Notes under the pieces: model-generated
The model's input: only the letters and a program-made list of their open reading frames with translations
Told to the model about the DNA's origin: nothing
Databases searched by the model: none
Shown here: positions 4,824-11,287 of the stretch, in pieces
Layout of the letters: every line of letters begins with the position of its first letter
How positions within the stretch are numbered: position 1 is the stretch's first letter
Source: JAHFOW01 sp964370795
Lineage (GTDB): Bacteria > Planctomycetota > Brocadiia > Brocadiales > Brocadiaceae
Direction: 5' to 3'
NCBI GenBank assembly: GCA_964370795.1
Contig: CAYJME010000079.1
Span: 1 to 13,336, forward strand
DNA: 13,336 nt
Translations under genes and position numbers: made by a program

Positions 4824-5447
4824 TTATCGGTATCTCTTCTTTTTCTCAATCACCACGCCAACGATTCTGTATTCAATATCCTTGTTAAGCTCTATGTCAT
4901 CGTATTTAGGGTTCAGCGGATGAAGCACGCGCGTTTTGCCATACTTTTTCAGTTGTTTAAACGTTGCCTCCCCTTCCGCATTGGCAATAACCACAAAATC
5001 ATTGTGCTCGGGTTTCAGGTAAGGGTTAATAACAAGTATATCACCATCGTGGAATTCCGTCTCCATACTATCACCCCTTACCTTGAGGGCAAAAACCCCC
5101 TTTGAATCAGTTTCTACATATTCCTCATGCCCGCCATACTGAAAAGTAGCGCATAACTCCTGCCAGTTACCCGCCTGAGTCCATGAAATTACCGGCACAC
5201 GCCTTACCACTCCTAAGCCTTCCGGTTCTCCCCGGCTAGACAAATATCCCGTCTCCCTCAGGAACACCTCTGCCTCTACCCCATAAGCCTGGAGAAACCT
5301 CATCACCATTTCAAAAGACGGGACACTTCTCCCATCTTCTATATCCCGTATGTGCGTATGGGAAACCCCGGACAGCTTCGAGGCGTCCCTGAGAGACAAC
5401 CCCAATCCCTCCCTCTTTTCTTTCATAAACGCGCCCATTTTCTTCAT
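4824..5447 (-). CDS. XRE/S24 repressor, CI/LexA-type self-cleaving regulator
   Basis: A 207-residue two-domain repressor. Residues about 7-62 form a Cro/CI-type helix-turn-helix (LSLRDASKLSGVSHTHIRDI then EDGRSVPSFE). Residues about 85-203 form an S24 peptidase-like domain: a cleavage dipeptide Ala92-Gly93 in VISWTQAGNW, nucleophile Ser127 in KVRGDSMETEFHDGDILVI, and general base Lys164 in ATFKQLKKYG. By family knowledge such proteins bind operator DNA as dimers and inactivate themselves by RecA-stimulated cleavage. This fits a prophage or mobile-element switch more than host LexA, because the N-terminus is XRE-type. The ATG at 5447 lies only 9 nt from the -10 box. An IS91-like transposase gene is divergent from it. 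Confidence 0.9.
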   Translation of the reverse strand: MKKMGAFMKEKREGLGLSLRDASKLSGVSHTHIRDIEDGRSVPSFEMVMRFLQAYGVEAEVFLRETGYLSSRGEPEGLGVVRRVPVISWTQAGNWQELCATFQYGGHEEYVETDSKGVFALKVRGDSMETEFHDGDILVINPYLKPEHNDFVVIANAEGEATFKQLKKYGKTRVLHPLNPKYDDIELNKDIEYRIVGVVIEKKKRYR

Positions 5448-5455
5448 AATTGTAA

Positions 5456-5484
5456 ATTATATCTTACTTTCTCCTTGACGGCAA
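5456..5484 (-). promoter_or_regulatory. Sigma-70-type promoter of the S24 repressor
   Basis: On the minus strand, TTGCCG (5484-5479) and a perfect TATAAT (5461-5456) are separated by 17 nt. Transcription would start near 5449-5450, only 2-3 nt before the ATG at 5447, giving a nearly leaderless mRNA. No operator with convincing dyad symmetry was identified around it. Confidence 0.7.
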
Positions 5485-5709
5485 GTGCGTTTTGCTGTCA
5501 GATATACCATACAACAAAACAGACATTCCTTTTCTTGTAATCTGCTGGCATGAAGAGGAACGTGTGGCCATACCTTGATTAGATGCGTAAGTGGAAGGGC
5601 GAAACCCAACATAAACATGCACCGCCGGAGGTCTCCACCATGGCGGCAGGAAAATCCCCCATATCGGTATTGATAAACATTTTTCTAAATAGTGGAAGAT
5701 ATATCTAAC
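5485..5709. other. Intergenic region before the transposase gene
   Basis: No gene is supported in these 225 bp. Visible items are a GCGAAACCCAACA motif at about 5600, resembling a dispersed repeat common in environmental genomes, and a possible hairpin at 5622-5646 (CCGCC and GGCGG arms around GGAGGTCTCC). This stretch may contain the left end of the IS91-like element, but IS91-type elements lack terminal inverted repeats, so I cannot place the boundary. Confidence 0.4.
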
Positions 5710-5979
5710 ATGCAATCAGTATATCGCCATCGAAAACATGACGACTCCCCATTGTGGGGGTTGTTTGATAACCATTACGATAGCTTCGAACAATGCTACG
5801 GAGAACGGTTTGAGCAAAAGTACGGTTTCTTTCGTCCTATTATAGGAGAGGTTGTCCGGAATTATTTGACCTGCGGCGACCTGAAGAATGGCTTTGCCAG
5901 GGTGCGCTGCGGCGACTGCTGCAGGGAATATCTGCTTGCCTTTAGCTGCAAAGGCAGGTGGTTTTGCCCATCATGCCAC

Positions 5980-6354
5980 GCGAAAAAGGTTGTTCAGTTC
6001 GGAGACGTGTTAAATGAGACTATCCTCTATCCGGNNNNNNNNNNNNNNNNNNNNNNNNNNNNNNNNNNNNNNNNNNNNNNNNNNNNNNNNNNNNNNNNNN
6101 NNNNNNNNNNNNNNNNNNNNNNNNNNNNNNNNNNGCATGACAGGGCATTGCTGACAAAACTGTGCCGTTGCGCATACTACAGCCTCCTTGCGAAAAAGGT
6201 TGTTCAGTTCGGAGACGTGTTAAATGAGACTATCCTCTATCCGGTTCCTCACCGGCACTATGTATTCAGCATTCCCATTATGCTGCGCATCTATTTTAAG
6301 CATGACAGGGCATTGCTGACAAAACTGTGCCGTTGCGCATACTACAGCCTCCTT
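5980..6354 (+). other. Scaffold gap (100 N) flanked by exact 55-bp duplications
   Basis: Bases 6035-6134 are exactly 100 N. The 55 bp before the gap (5980-6034) recur exactly at 6190-6244, and the 55 bp after it (6135-6189) recur exactly at 6300-6354. Homologous protein sequence runs smoothly from 6034 to 6245 (NETILYPVPHRHYVFS), so the segment 6035-6244 is probably an assembly artefact or, less likely, a tandem 165-bp duplication. The equal 55-bp length points to a k-mer-size overlap. Confidence 0.8.
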
Positions 6355-6471
6355 ATCTTCTTACAAAACGCAATAGGGCTTCAGGATGGCATACCTGGCG
6401 TTGTTCTGTCAATACACACCTTTGGGGATTACCCGGAAAAGTTTCATCCTCACATACACGCAATAGTCGCT

Positions 6472-6491
6472 CCTGTCTGCCGACAGGCAGG
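6472..6491. repeat. 20-bp palindromic insertion, copy A
   Basis: CCTGTCTGCCGACAGGCAGG is inserted directly after HPHIHAIVA of the transposase. Deleting the 20 bp restores HAIVADGLFRKSG in one frame. The insertion shifts the frame two residues away from the HUH motif. Confidence 0.85.
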
Positions 6492-6873
6492 GACGGACTT
6501 TTCCGAAAGAGCGGCACATTCTACGCAATGCCGGACGTTGACCTGAAACTGCTTGAGGAAATATTTCGCGCAAAAGTCTTTACCATGCTTAAAGAAGAAG
6601 GAAAAATTGATGATGACATAATCAAGAAACTCACTGGCTGGAGACACTCCGGCTTCAGCGTTCACAACAAGGCGAGGGTTGCAAAAAACGATGATAAAGG
6701 AAGGATTGCGCTTGCCCAATACATCATTCGCAACGCCTTCTCCCTTGAGAAGCTGACCTGTAACCAGGCAACGGGCACGGTTCTTTACCGTTCCAAATTG
6801 TCTCGTGGCAAAAACAAGAAAAACTTTCAGGTATATACTGCGGAGGAGTTTATCGCTGCCATTACCCAGCACA

Positions 6874-6893
6874 CCTGCCTGTCGGCAGACAGG
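6874..6893. repeat. 20-bp palindromic insertion, copy B (inverted)
   Basis: CCTGCCTGTCGGCAGACAGG is the exact reverse complement of copy A. Deleting it rejoins ITQH to IPEKSFQ, the expected sequence before the catalytic tyrosine motif. Confidence 0.85.
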
Positions 6894-6913
6894 TCCCTGA
6901 AAAATCATTTCAG

Positions 6914-6936
6914 ACCTGTACTGAACTTGTTGAAGT
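6914..6936. repeat. 23-bp insertion of a second repeat type
   Basis: ACCTGTACTGAACTTGTTGA plus AGT lies between IPEKSFQ and MVRYYGWYS. Removing 23 nt restores the expected frame. It resembles the dispersed CCTGTCCTGAGCTTGTCGAA element known from many environmental genomes, with several substitutions. Confidence 0.65.
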
Positions 6937-7132
6937 ATGGTGCGTTACTATGGCTGGTACTCAAATAAATCACGTGGGCTACGCAAAAAACAGGGCAATC
7001 TCACTCCAGACGCTCAGCCGCTTGATGGAACTGCTGAAGCGATTAAGATAATTGACGTATCTGAATACCAACCACGACGCATCCCCTCAAAGCAATGGCG
7101 TGAGTGTATCAGGAAAATCTACAAGCCGAGCC

Positions 7133-7152
7133 CCTGTCTGCCGACAGGCAGG
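7133..7152. repeat. 20-bp palindromic insertion, copy C
   Basis: An exact copy of CCTGTCTGCCGACAGGCAGG in the same orientation as copy A. It splits KIYKPS from LCCPNCGGEM. The frame change seen requires a net insertion of 22 (or 19) nt, so two flanking bases may be duplicated or altered. Confidence 0.85.
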
Positions 7153-7330
7153 TCTGTGCTGTCCAAACTGTGGTGGGGAAATGAAGATCATCAGCTTCAT
7201 TACTGACCAACAGGTGATACGGCAAATGTTAAAACATCTCAGTCTTTGGACACAGACATCTTCCAGAGACCCTCCCAACACCACATCCTCTCCCAAAAAC
7301 AATGAGTTGGTATATGAACTCTTCGATGAT

Positions 7331-7357
7331 CTGTCTGCGTTCGATGAACAGGCAGAC
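7331..7357. repeat. Possible 27-bp in-frame palindromic insertion
   Basis: A stretch beginning CTGTCTGCGTTCGATG and ending GGCAGAC, with GTCTGC/GCAGAC arms, adds nine codons (LSAFDEQAD) between FDD and GWHG near the transposase C-terminus. IS91-type proteins often have a continuous FDDGW-type tail here. The call rests on that comparison from memory and on the hairpin. Confidence 0.4.
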
Positions 7358-7477
7358 GGTTGGCACGGCTGTGATGAAGATCCTGTATCATGCCAAACTG
7401 AACTATTTGTTTTATGCCATTTATTACAGGAGACAGGGATAGTCTGTCTATTCCCCGGCAATCCCATACAAAAAATC

Positions 7478-7500
7478 GGATAATTTGCCGCAAATTATCC
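7478..7500. repeat. Perfect AT-rich hairpin after the transposase
   Basis: GGATAATTTG and CAAATTATCC form a perfect 10-bp stem with a CCG loop. It lies just past the transposase reading frame and could be the subterminal hairpin of the IS91-like element or a transcription terminator. No T-tract follows, so an intrinsic terminator is less likely. Confidence 0.55.
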
Positions 7501-7607
7501 ATCCACAGATAATGCTTCTACCATTTGATACCGTCTTTCCATTTTCCCTTTTCCCCCTTTCTTTCGCTGTTCCTGGTGTTCGTTTTAGCTGAAGGAATTA
7601 AAAAAGC

Positions 7608-7635
7608 TTGACATCTTCTTCGCTTCTGATATAAA
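7608..7635 (+). promoter_or_regulatory. Sigma-70-type promoter before the GC-rich island
   Basis: TTGACA (7608-7613) and TATAAA (7630-7635) are 16 nt apart. The predicted start lies about 30 bp before the composition change near 7670. The promoter may originally have served a gene now lost at the junction, or may point out of the IS91-like element into the island. Confidence 0.6.
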
Positions 7636-7669
7636 ATCACCTCATACTGAAAAAGCAATTTCTTATCAT

Positions 7670-7935
7670 CGATGGGGCGGCGGCGCCGGCACGGTCAGCG
7701 TGGACGGCAAACAGGTCGCCCAGGGTCGGTTCGAGAGAACCGTGCCTATTCGCTTCTCGATGCATGAAACCTTCGATGTCGGCGAAGACACCGGCACGCC
7801 GGTAAGCGAGGACTACGACGTGCCGTTCCAGTTCACCAGAAGGTCGTCGTCCACCTCGGCCCAACCAAACTCACGGCGGCCGAACAGGAGAAACTCGAAA
7901 CCGCCGGACGAGCAGCCAAGCTCGCGAGGGAGTAG
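7670..7935 (+). pseudogene. Arylsulfatase, C-terminal fragment with frameshift
   Basis: The frame reads GGGAGTVSVDGKQVAQGR, FERTVPIRFSMHETFDVGED and TGTPVSEDYDVPFQFT, the typical C-terminal subdomain of arylsulfatases of the planctomycete/verrucomicrobial type. After FQFT the frame shifts, and the other frame continues KVVVHLGPTKLTAAEQEK and ends at a TAG at 7933-7935. All of the catalytic sulfatase domain, including the formylglycine-site motif, is missing. The upstream boundary, where the sequence switches from AT-rich to GC-rich, falls at about 7665-7680. Sulfatases of this kind are periplasmic or exported and remove sulfate esters. This is a 3' remnant left by the event that created the junction. 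Confidence 0.75.
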
Positions 7936-7962
7936 AACCACAAACAGGAAGGAGACTGGAAG

Positions 7963-10815
7963 ATGAACAGGCAATGCCCGGCAGCGTTGACGAGAGCGGT
8001 GACAGTGAACGGCCTCAGAGCGAAGAGCGGAAGGTCCCACAAACTTTTGTGCGTTATCCTTCTCCTTGGCGCGTGCCTGCCCCTCTGGCTGGCGCCGCCG
8101 GCGCACGGCGACTGGACGTTTGCCATCCTGGGTGACACACGCGGCGAACACTACACCACCACCGGCGTCGGGTCCAACTTGAACGCCATCGCGACGCAGA
8201 TCGCCAGCCTGCATCCGGACTTGGTGCTGGTCAGCGGCGACCTGTGCAACGGCAACGCCACCCACGTCGCGAATCCGCCCAGTTACGCGCAGCAGTTCGA
8301 CACGTGGAAGGTGGCGATGAGTCCCGTCACGGCGGCGGGTATCCCGATTTACCCCGTGCGCGGCAACCATGAGAACGAGGCCGGCGAAGCGGCGCCGATT
8401 CCGGAATTGAAGCAGGCGTACTACGATGCGTTCGGCGCCTTCATGCCCGCCAACGGACCGAACAACGGCCCCAACGATGACCAGCGCGGGTTCACTTACT
8501 CGTTTGTCCACAGCAACGCGACATTCATTGCGCTCGACCAGTATTTCTACTTCAACCAGACCCCGCAGCCGGGCTACCACAGCATTGACCAGACCTGGCC
8601 GACTCAGCAGCTCCGGCAGGCCACCACGCCCTACGTCGTTGTGATGGCCCACGAGCCGTCGTTCACTTTTCATTTTTACGGCACCAACAACGCGGCCCGC
8701 GCCGAGTTCTGGGATTCGCTCGGGACCAACGGCTCCCGGCTCTTCATCTGCGGGCATGTCCACCAGTTGAACGTCAGCGTCGCGTCCGACGGCGCCGGGA
8801 ACCCGATCTACCAATTGCTCTCAGGCAACGGCGGCGCGCCCTTGAGCTCTTCGGCGGAGCCGGTCGATGACCTCATGGAGATCTACAACGATGCGGGCGC
8901 AACCACGCTTTTCACCAACGACACGTGTTACGGCTTCGCCCTGGCCACCGTGGGCGCCAGTTCGATGACCATCGAGTACTACCTGCTCAACACCGCGAGC
9001 AACACCTGGTCGAAGGCCGCCTACACCACCACCATCGCGGCCGTCCTGGGTGCCGCGCCCGGCAATTGGCGCATCCTCGATCACCCGAACTCCGTGGCGA
9101 CGGTGCCCCGCGGCGTGTCCGGCCACACGATCGTCGGCGAGTACTACGCCACGGCCACGGAGTCGCACGGCTTCGTCTTTGACGGAACGACCTGGACCGA
9201 TCTCGACTATCCGGGTGCCATCCGCACCCAGCCGCTCGGGATTTCGGGGAGGAAGATCGTCGGCGACTACACCACCGATCCGTTGGCGCAACTCTGGCAC
9301 GGCTTCGTCTATGACGGGAAAACCTGGACGACGCTCGATTGTCCCGGCGCGGTCGCCACCCATGCTTTTGGCATCGAGGGACACACGATCGTCGGGAACT
9401 ATTTCGACGGGCGGGCCGATCAAGGTTTCACCTACGACGGGAAGGACTGGACTACCGTGAACAAGCCGCAGGCCGAGGAGACCTTCGTGAACGGCATTTC
9501 GGGCCGCACCTTCACCGGTAACTACGTGGCCAACGATCTGTTTCACGGGTATCTGTACGACGGCGCGACGTGGCTGAACCTCGACGCGCCGGGAGCCTCC
9601 GAGACACGTTGCTGGGGCATCGCCGGTGATCTGGTGGTTGGCAGTTTCTGGACCGGGCCGCCCGGCGAACACGGCTTCTGGTTCGACCGGACCGGCGTGG
9701 CCTGGACTGCCCTCGACTTCCCCGGGGCCGATGCGACCGACCCGTTCGGCACGGACGGCCAGAGCATCGTCGGTTCGTTCAGGGCAGGCGATGTCACGCA
9801 CGGGTTTGTGTACGCCGTCACTCCGGAACGTTCGGGCCGTTCCGCGCACGCCGTGGGCTGGGTGATCGGGACCTTTCCGTCTGACGGGTACGGAGTCATC
9901 CTGCACACGTCCAACGGCGGTTACAAGTGGGAGCGCCAGGGTTCGACGAACGAAATCCCCAACGTGTGGCTCAACAATGTGAAGGCGGTTGATTCCAAAA
10001 CCGTTTGGGTCGTCGGCAACAGCGACAGCGGCTACGGACTCATCTTGCGAACGGACGACGGAGGCAAGACTTGGAGCCGCAAAGGTCAGCCGGGAATGAT
10101 TCCGGACATCGCCGTTTTCGGCGTGGGCGCCGCGAACCGGAAAATCGCATGGGTCGTCGGCTCGCAAGGGACCATCCTGCGGACCGAGGACGGCGGGTGG
10201 ACTTGGACGCGGCAGGAGAGCGGAACTACGGCCAATCTCTACGAAGTGGCGGTGATTGGGCCCAAGATCGCCTGGGTCGTCGGCGGCACCGACAATGGCT
10301 ATGGAGTGGTGCTTCACACCGCCAATGGGGGACTGACCTGGGAACGTCAGGGAACACCTGCGGCACTGGGAATGTATCCTTTCATTGATGTCACCGCCGT
10401 AAATCCCAGCACAGCCTGGGTGGTGGGAGTCAATGGATACGCGGGAAAGACGACCGATGGAGGCGAGACGTGGCAAATCCAGATGGGGCCGGGTCTCTCC
10501 CACAACAACGGCGTCTGTGCCGTGAATCGCAAGGCCGCTTGGATTGCCACGGACTTCAACGTGGTTTACCGAACCATCAACGGCGGCAAGGTTTGGGACA
10601 AGCAGAGTTTGAGCGGACAGATTCTGGGCAACTACTACATGCTGGGCGTAAGCGCGCTGGATCGGGACACGGCCTGGGTGGTCGGCGGCGCTATTTTCCC
10701 GCCGGACAAAGGCATCATCCTGCACACCACGGACGGCGGGGCCACTTGGTGGATACAAGAAACGCCGGTCAACGTGACGTTTCGTCGCGCCTCTTTTGTC
10801 GGCTCGCTCAAGTAG
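7963..10815 (+). CDS. Secreted metallophosphoesterase with HAF repeats and YCF48-like propeller
   Basis: A 950-residue exported protein. Residues 27-49 are a signal peptide (hydrophobic LLCVILLLGACLPLWLA, then PPAHG). Residues about 52-345 are a calcineurin-like metallophosphoesterase with all metal-binding blocks: GDTRG (Asp58), SGDLCNGN (Asp93), RGNHENE (Asn135, His136), MAHEP (His230) and CGHVHQ (His265, His267). Residues about 373-620 hold six repeats of about 42 residues (G-SG--IVG-Y----HGF-YDG-TW--LD-PGA), like HAF extracellular repeats. Residues about 631-945 hold seven repeats of 40-50 residues (AWVVG--G-ILRT-DGG-TW), like YCF48/BNR propellers. AAGGAG lies 8 nt before the ATG. The substrate is unknown. 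GC content is far above the flanks, and the gene follows the sulfatase remnant by 27 nt. Confidence 0.88.
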   Translation: MNRQCPAALTRAVTVNGLRAKSGRSHKLLCVILLLGACLPLWLAPPAHGDWTFAILGDTRGEHYTTTGVGSNLNAIATQIASLHPDLVLVSGDLCNGNATHVANPPSYAQQFDTWKVAMSPVTAAGIPIYPVRGNHENEAGEAAPIPELKQAYYDAFGAFMPANGPNNGPNDDQRGFTYSFVHSNATFIALDQYFYFNQTPQPGYHSIDQTWPTQQLRQATTPYVVVMAHEPSFTFHFYGTNNAARAEFWDSLGTNGSRLFICGHVHQLNVSVASDGAGNPIYQLLSGNGGAPLSSSAEPVDDLMEIYNDAGATTLFTNDTCYGFALATVGASSMTIEYYLLNTASNTWSKAAYTTTIAAVLGAAPGNWRILDHPNSVATVPRGVSGHTIVGEYYATATESHGFVFDGTTWTDLDYPGAIRTQPLGISGRKIVGDYTTDPLAQLWHGFVYDGKTWTTLDCPGAVATHAFGIEGHTIVGNYFDGRADQGFTYDGKDWTTVNKPQAEETFVNGISGRTFTGNYVANDLFHGYLYDGATWLNLDAPGASETRCWGIAGDLVVGSFWTGPPGEHGFWFDRTGVAWTALDFPGADATDPFGTDGQSIVGSFRAGDVTHGFVYAVTPERSGRSAHAVGWVIGTFPSDGYGVILHTSNGGYKWERQGSTNEIPNVWLNNVKAVDSKTVWVVGNSDSGYGLILRTDDGGKTWSRKGQPGMIPDIAVFGVGAANRKIAWVVGSQGTILRTEDGGWTWTRQESGTTANLYEVAVIGPKIAWVVGGTDNGYGVVLHTANGGLTWERQGTPAALGMYPFIDVTAVNPSTAWVVGVNGYAGKTTDGGETWQIQMGPGLSHNNGVCAVNRKAAWIATDFNVVYRTINGGKVWDKQSLSGQILGNYYMLGVSALDRDTAWVVGGAIFPPDKGIILHTTDGGATWWIQETPVNVTFRRASFVGSLK

Positions 10816-11122
10816 CTCGTCGCAACAGGCCAGCCAATAATCACAAATGAAAGACTCACAGACAAACCAGGACCAACCAGAACGGAGTCACAGCCATCCC
10901 ACAGAAAAGCTGAAAAAACGTTGGACCTATGTCAAGCAAAAAATAAAAACTGATGTTACTATTTTGAAGGGGCAAAGCCTCAGACCTATAAGACATTTGA
11001 AACCACAGATTCCGCAGATTACACAGATTTCAGATTAGTAAATTTCACAGAGGGGGTCGCACCTTCATTATTCATTTCATCGGGTTCAAGTATAACTTGA
11101 GTCCCATATTTATATCGCCAAT
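10816..11122. other. Intergenic region with a short tandem CAGATT-type repeat
   Basis: GC content drops back to that of the left flank at about 10840. At about 11003-11035 there is a run of about 9-bp units (CACAGATT, CCGCAGATT, ACACAGATT, TCAGATT) of a kind often seen as dispersed non-coding repeats in environmental genomes. A 63-codon frame from 10847 (MKDSQTNQDQPERS at its start) has no ribosome binding site and runs into this repeat, so I do not call it a gene. Confidence 0.5.
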
Positions 11123-11287
11123 TCAACCTTTAAAATTCCCGTGTATTAAATCGTGACAGTTCAGCCCACCGCATAGAACGCTGAGGGCGGCTTGTGCGGT
11201 AACCGTCCGCATGGTATCGGCAACCAAAAATACTTCAATGGATGGGTCGAGACTTTTATAGTATTCAATAACCAAAAGATTAAATTG
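11123..11287 (-). pseudogene. Unidentified gene fragment
   Basis: The minus strand is open from 11287 to a TGA at 11125-11123 and reads LLVIEYYKSLDPSIEV, FLVADTMRTVTAQAAL and SVLCGGLNCHDLIHGNFKG. Composition and residue use look protein-like. It begins inside the end of the DUF2075-type gene in another frame, without a start codon or ribosome binding site, so the N-terminus has been lost. I do not recognise the family. The C-X4-C-H spacing in CGGLNCH is noted but is not evidence for haem binding by itself. Confidence 0.35.

Larger units (their letters stand above)
5710..7483 (+). pseudogene. IS91-like HUH transposase, interrupted
   Basis: Pieces in three frames together make one IS91/ISCR-type transposase. 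They are an N-terminal zinc region (VRCGDCCREYLLAFSCKG then RWFCPSCHAKK), PHRHYVFSIPIMLRIYFKHD, the HUH metal site HPHIHAIVA, TGWRHSGFSVHN, the tyrosine motif MVRYYGWYSNKSRG, and a second zinc motif CCPNCGGEMKIISFI. The protein would cut and rejoin one DNA strand during rolling-circle transposition. The frame changes at 6472-6491, 6874-6893, 6914-6936 and 7133-7152, where short repeats are inserted; removing them restores a continuous protein. The ATG at 5710 follows GGAAG; an in-frame GTG exists at 5692. The real C-terminus is probably near 7400. The gene is almost certainly inactive. Confidence 0.85.

Noticed and set aside
6135..6244. A second copy of part of the transposase as a real domain duplication
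   Set aside because: The exact 55-bp matches on both sides of a 100-N gap point to assembly; IS91-like proteins have no such duplication.
7478..7500. Intrinsic terminator
   Set aside because: The stem is AT-rich and lacks a following T-tract, so it is listed only as a hairpin.
7813..8814. 333-codon antisense frame across the island start
   Set aside because: Same reason; it crosses the sulfatase remnant and the true gene start and shows no recognisable motif.
8821..10758. 645-codon open frame antisense to the phosphoesterase gene
   Set aside because: GC-rich coding DNA often leaves long antisense frames open. The plus-strand frame has a signal peptide, metal motifs, regular repeats and a good ribosome binding site; the antisense protein is rich in Arg, Gly and Val without any family pattern.
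10847..11038. 63-codon frame after the phosphoesterase gene
   Set aside because: No ribosome binding site, highly polar composition, and the end is translated from a CAGATT-type repeat.
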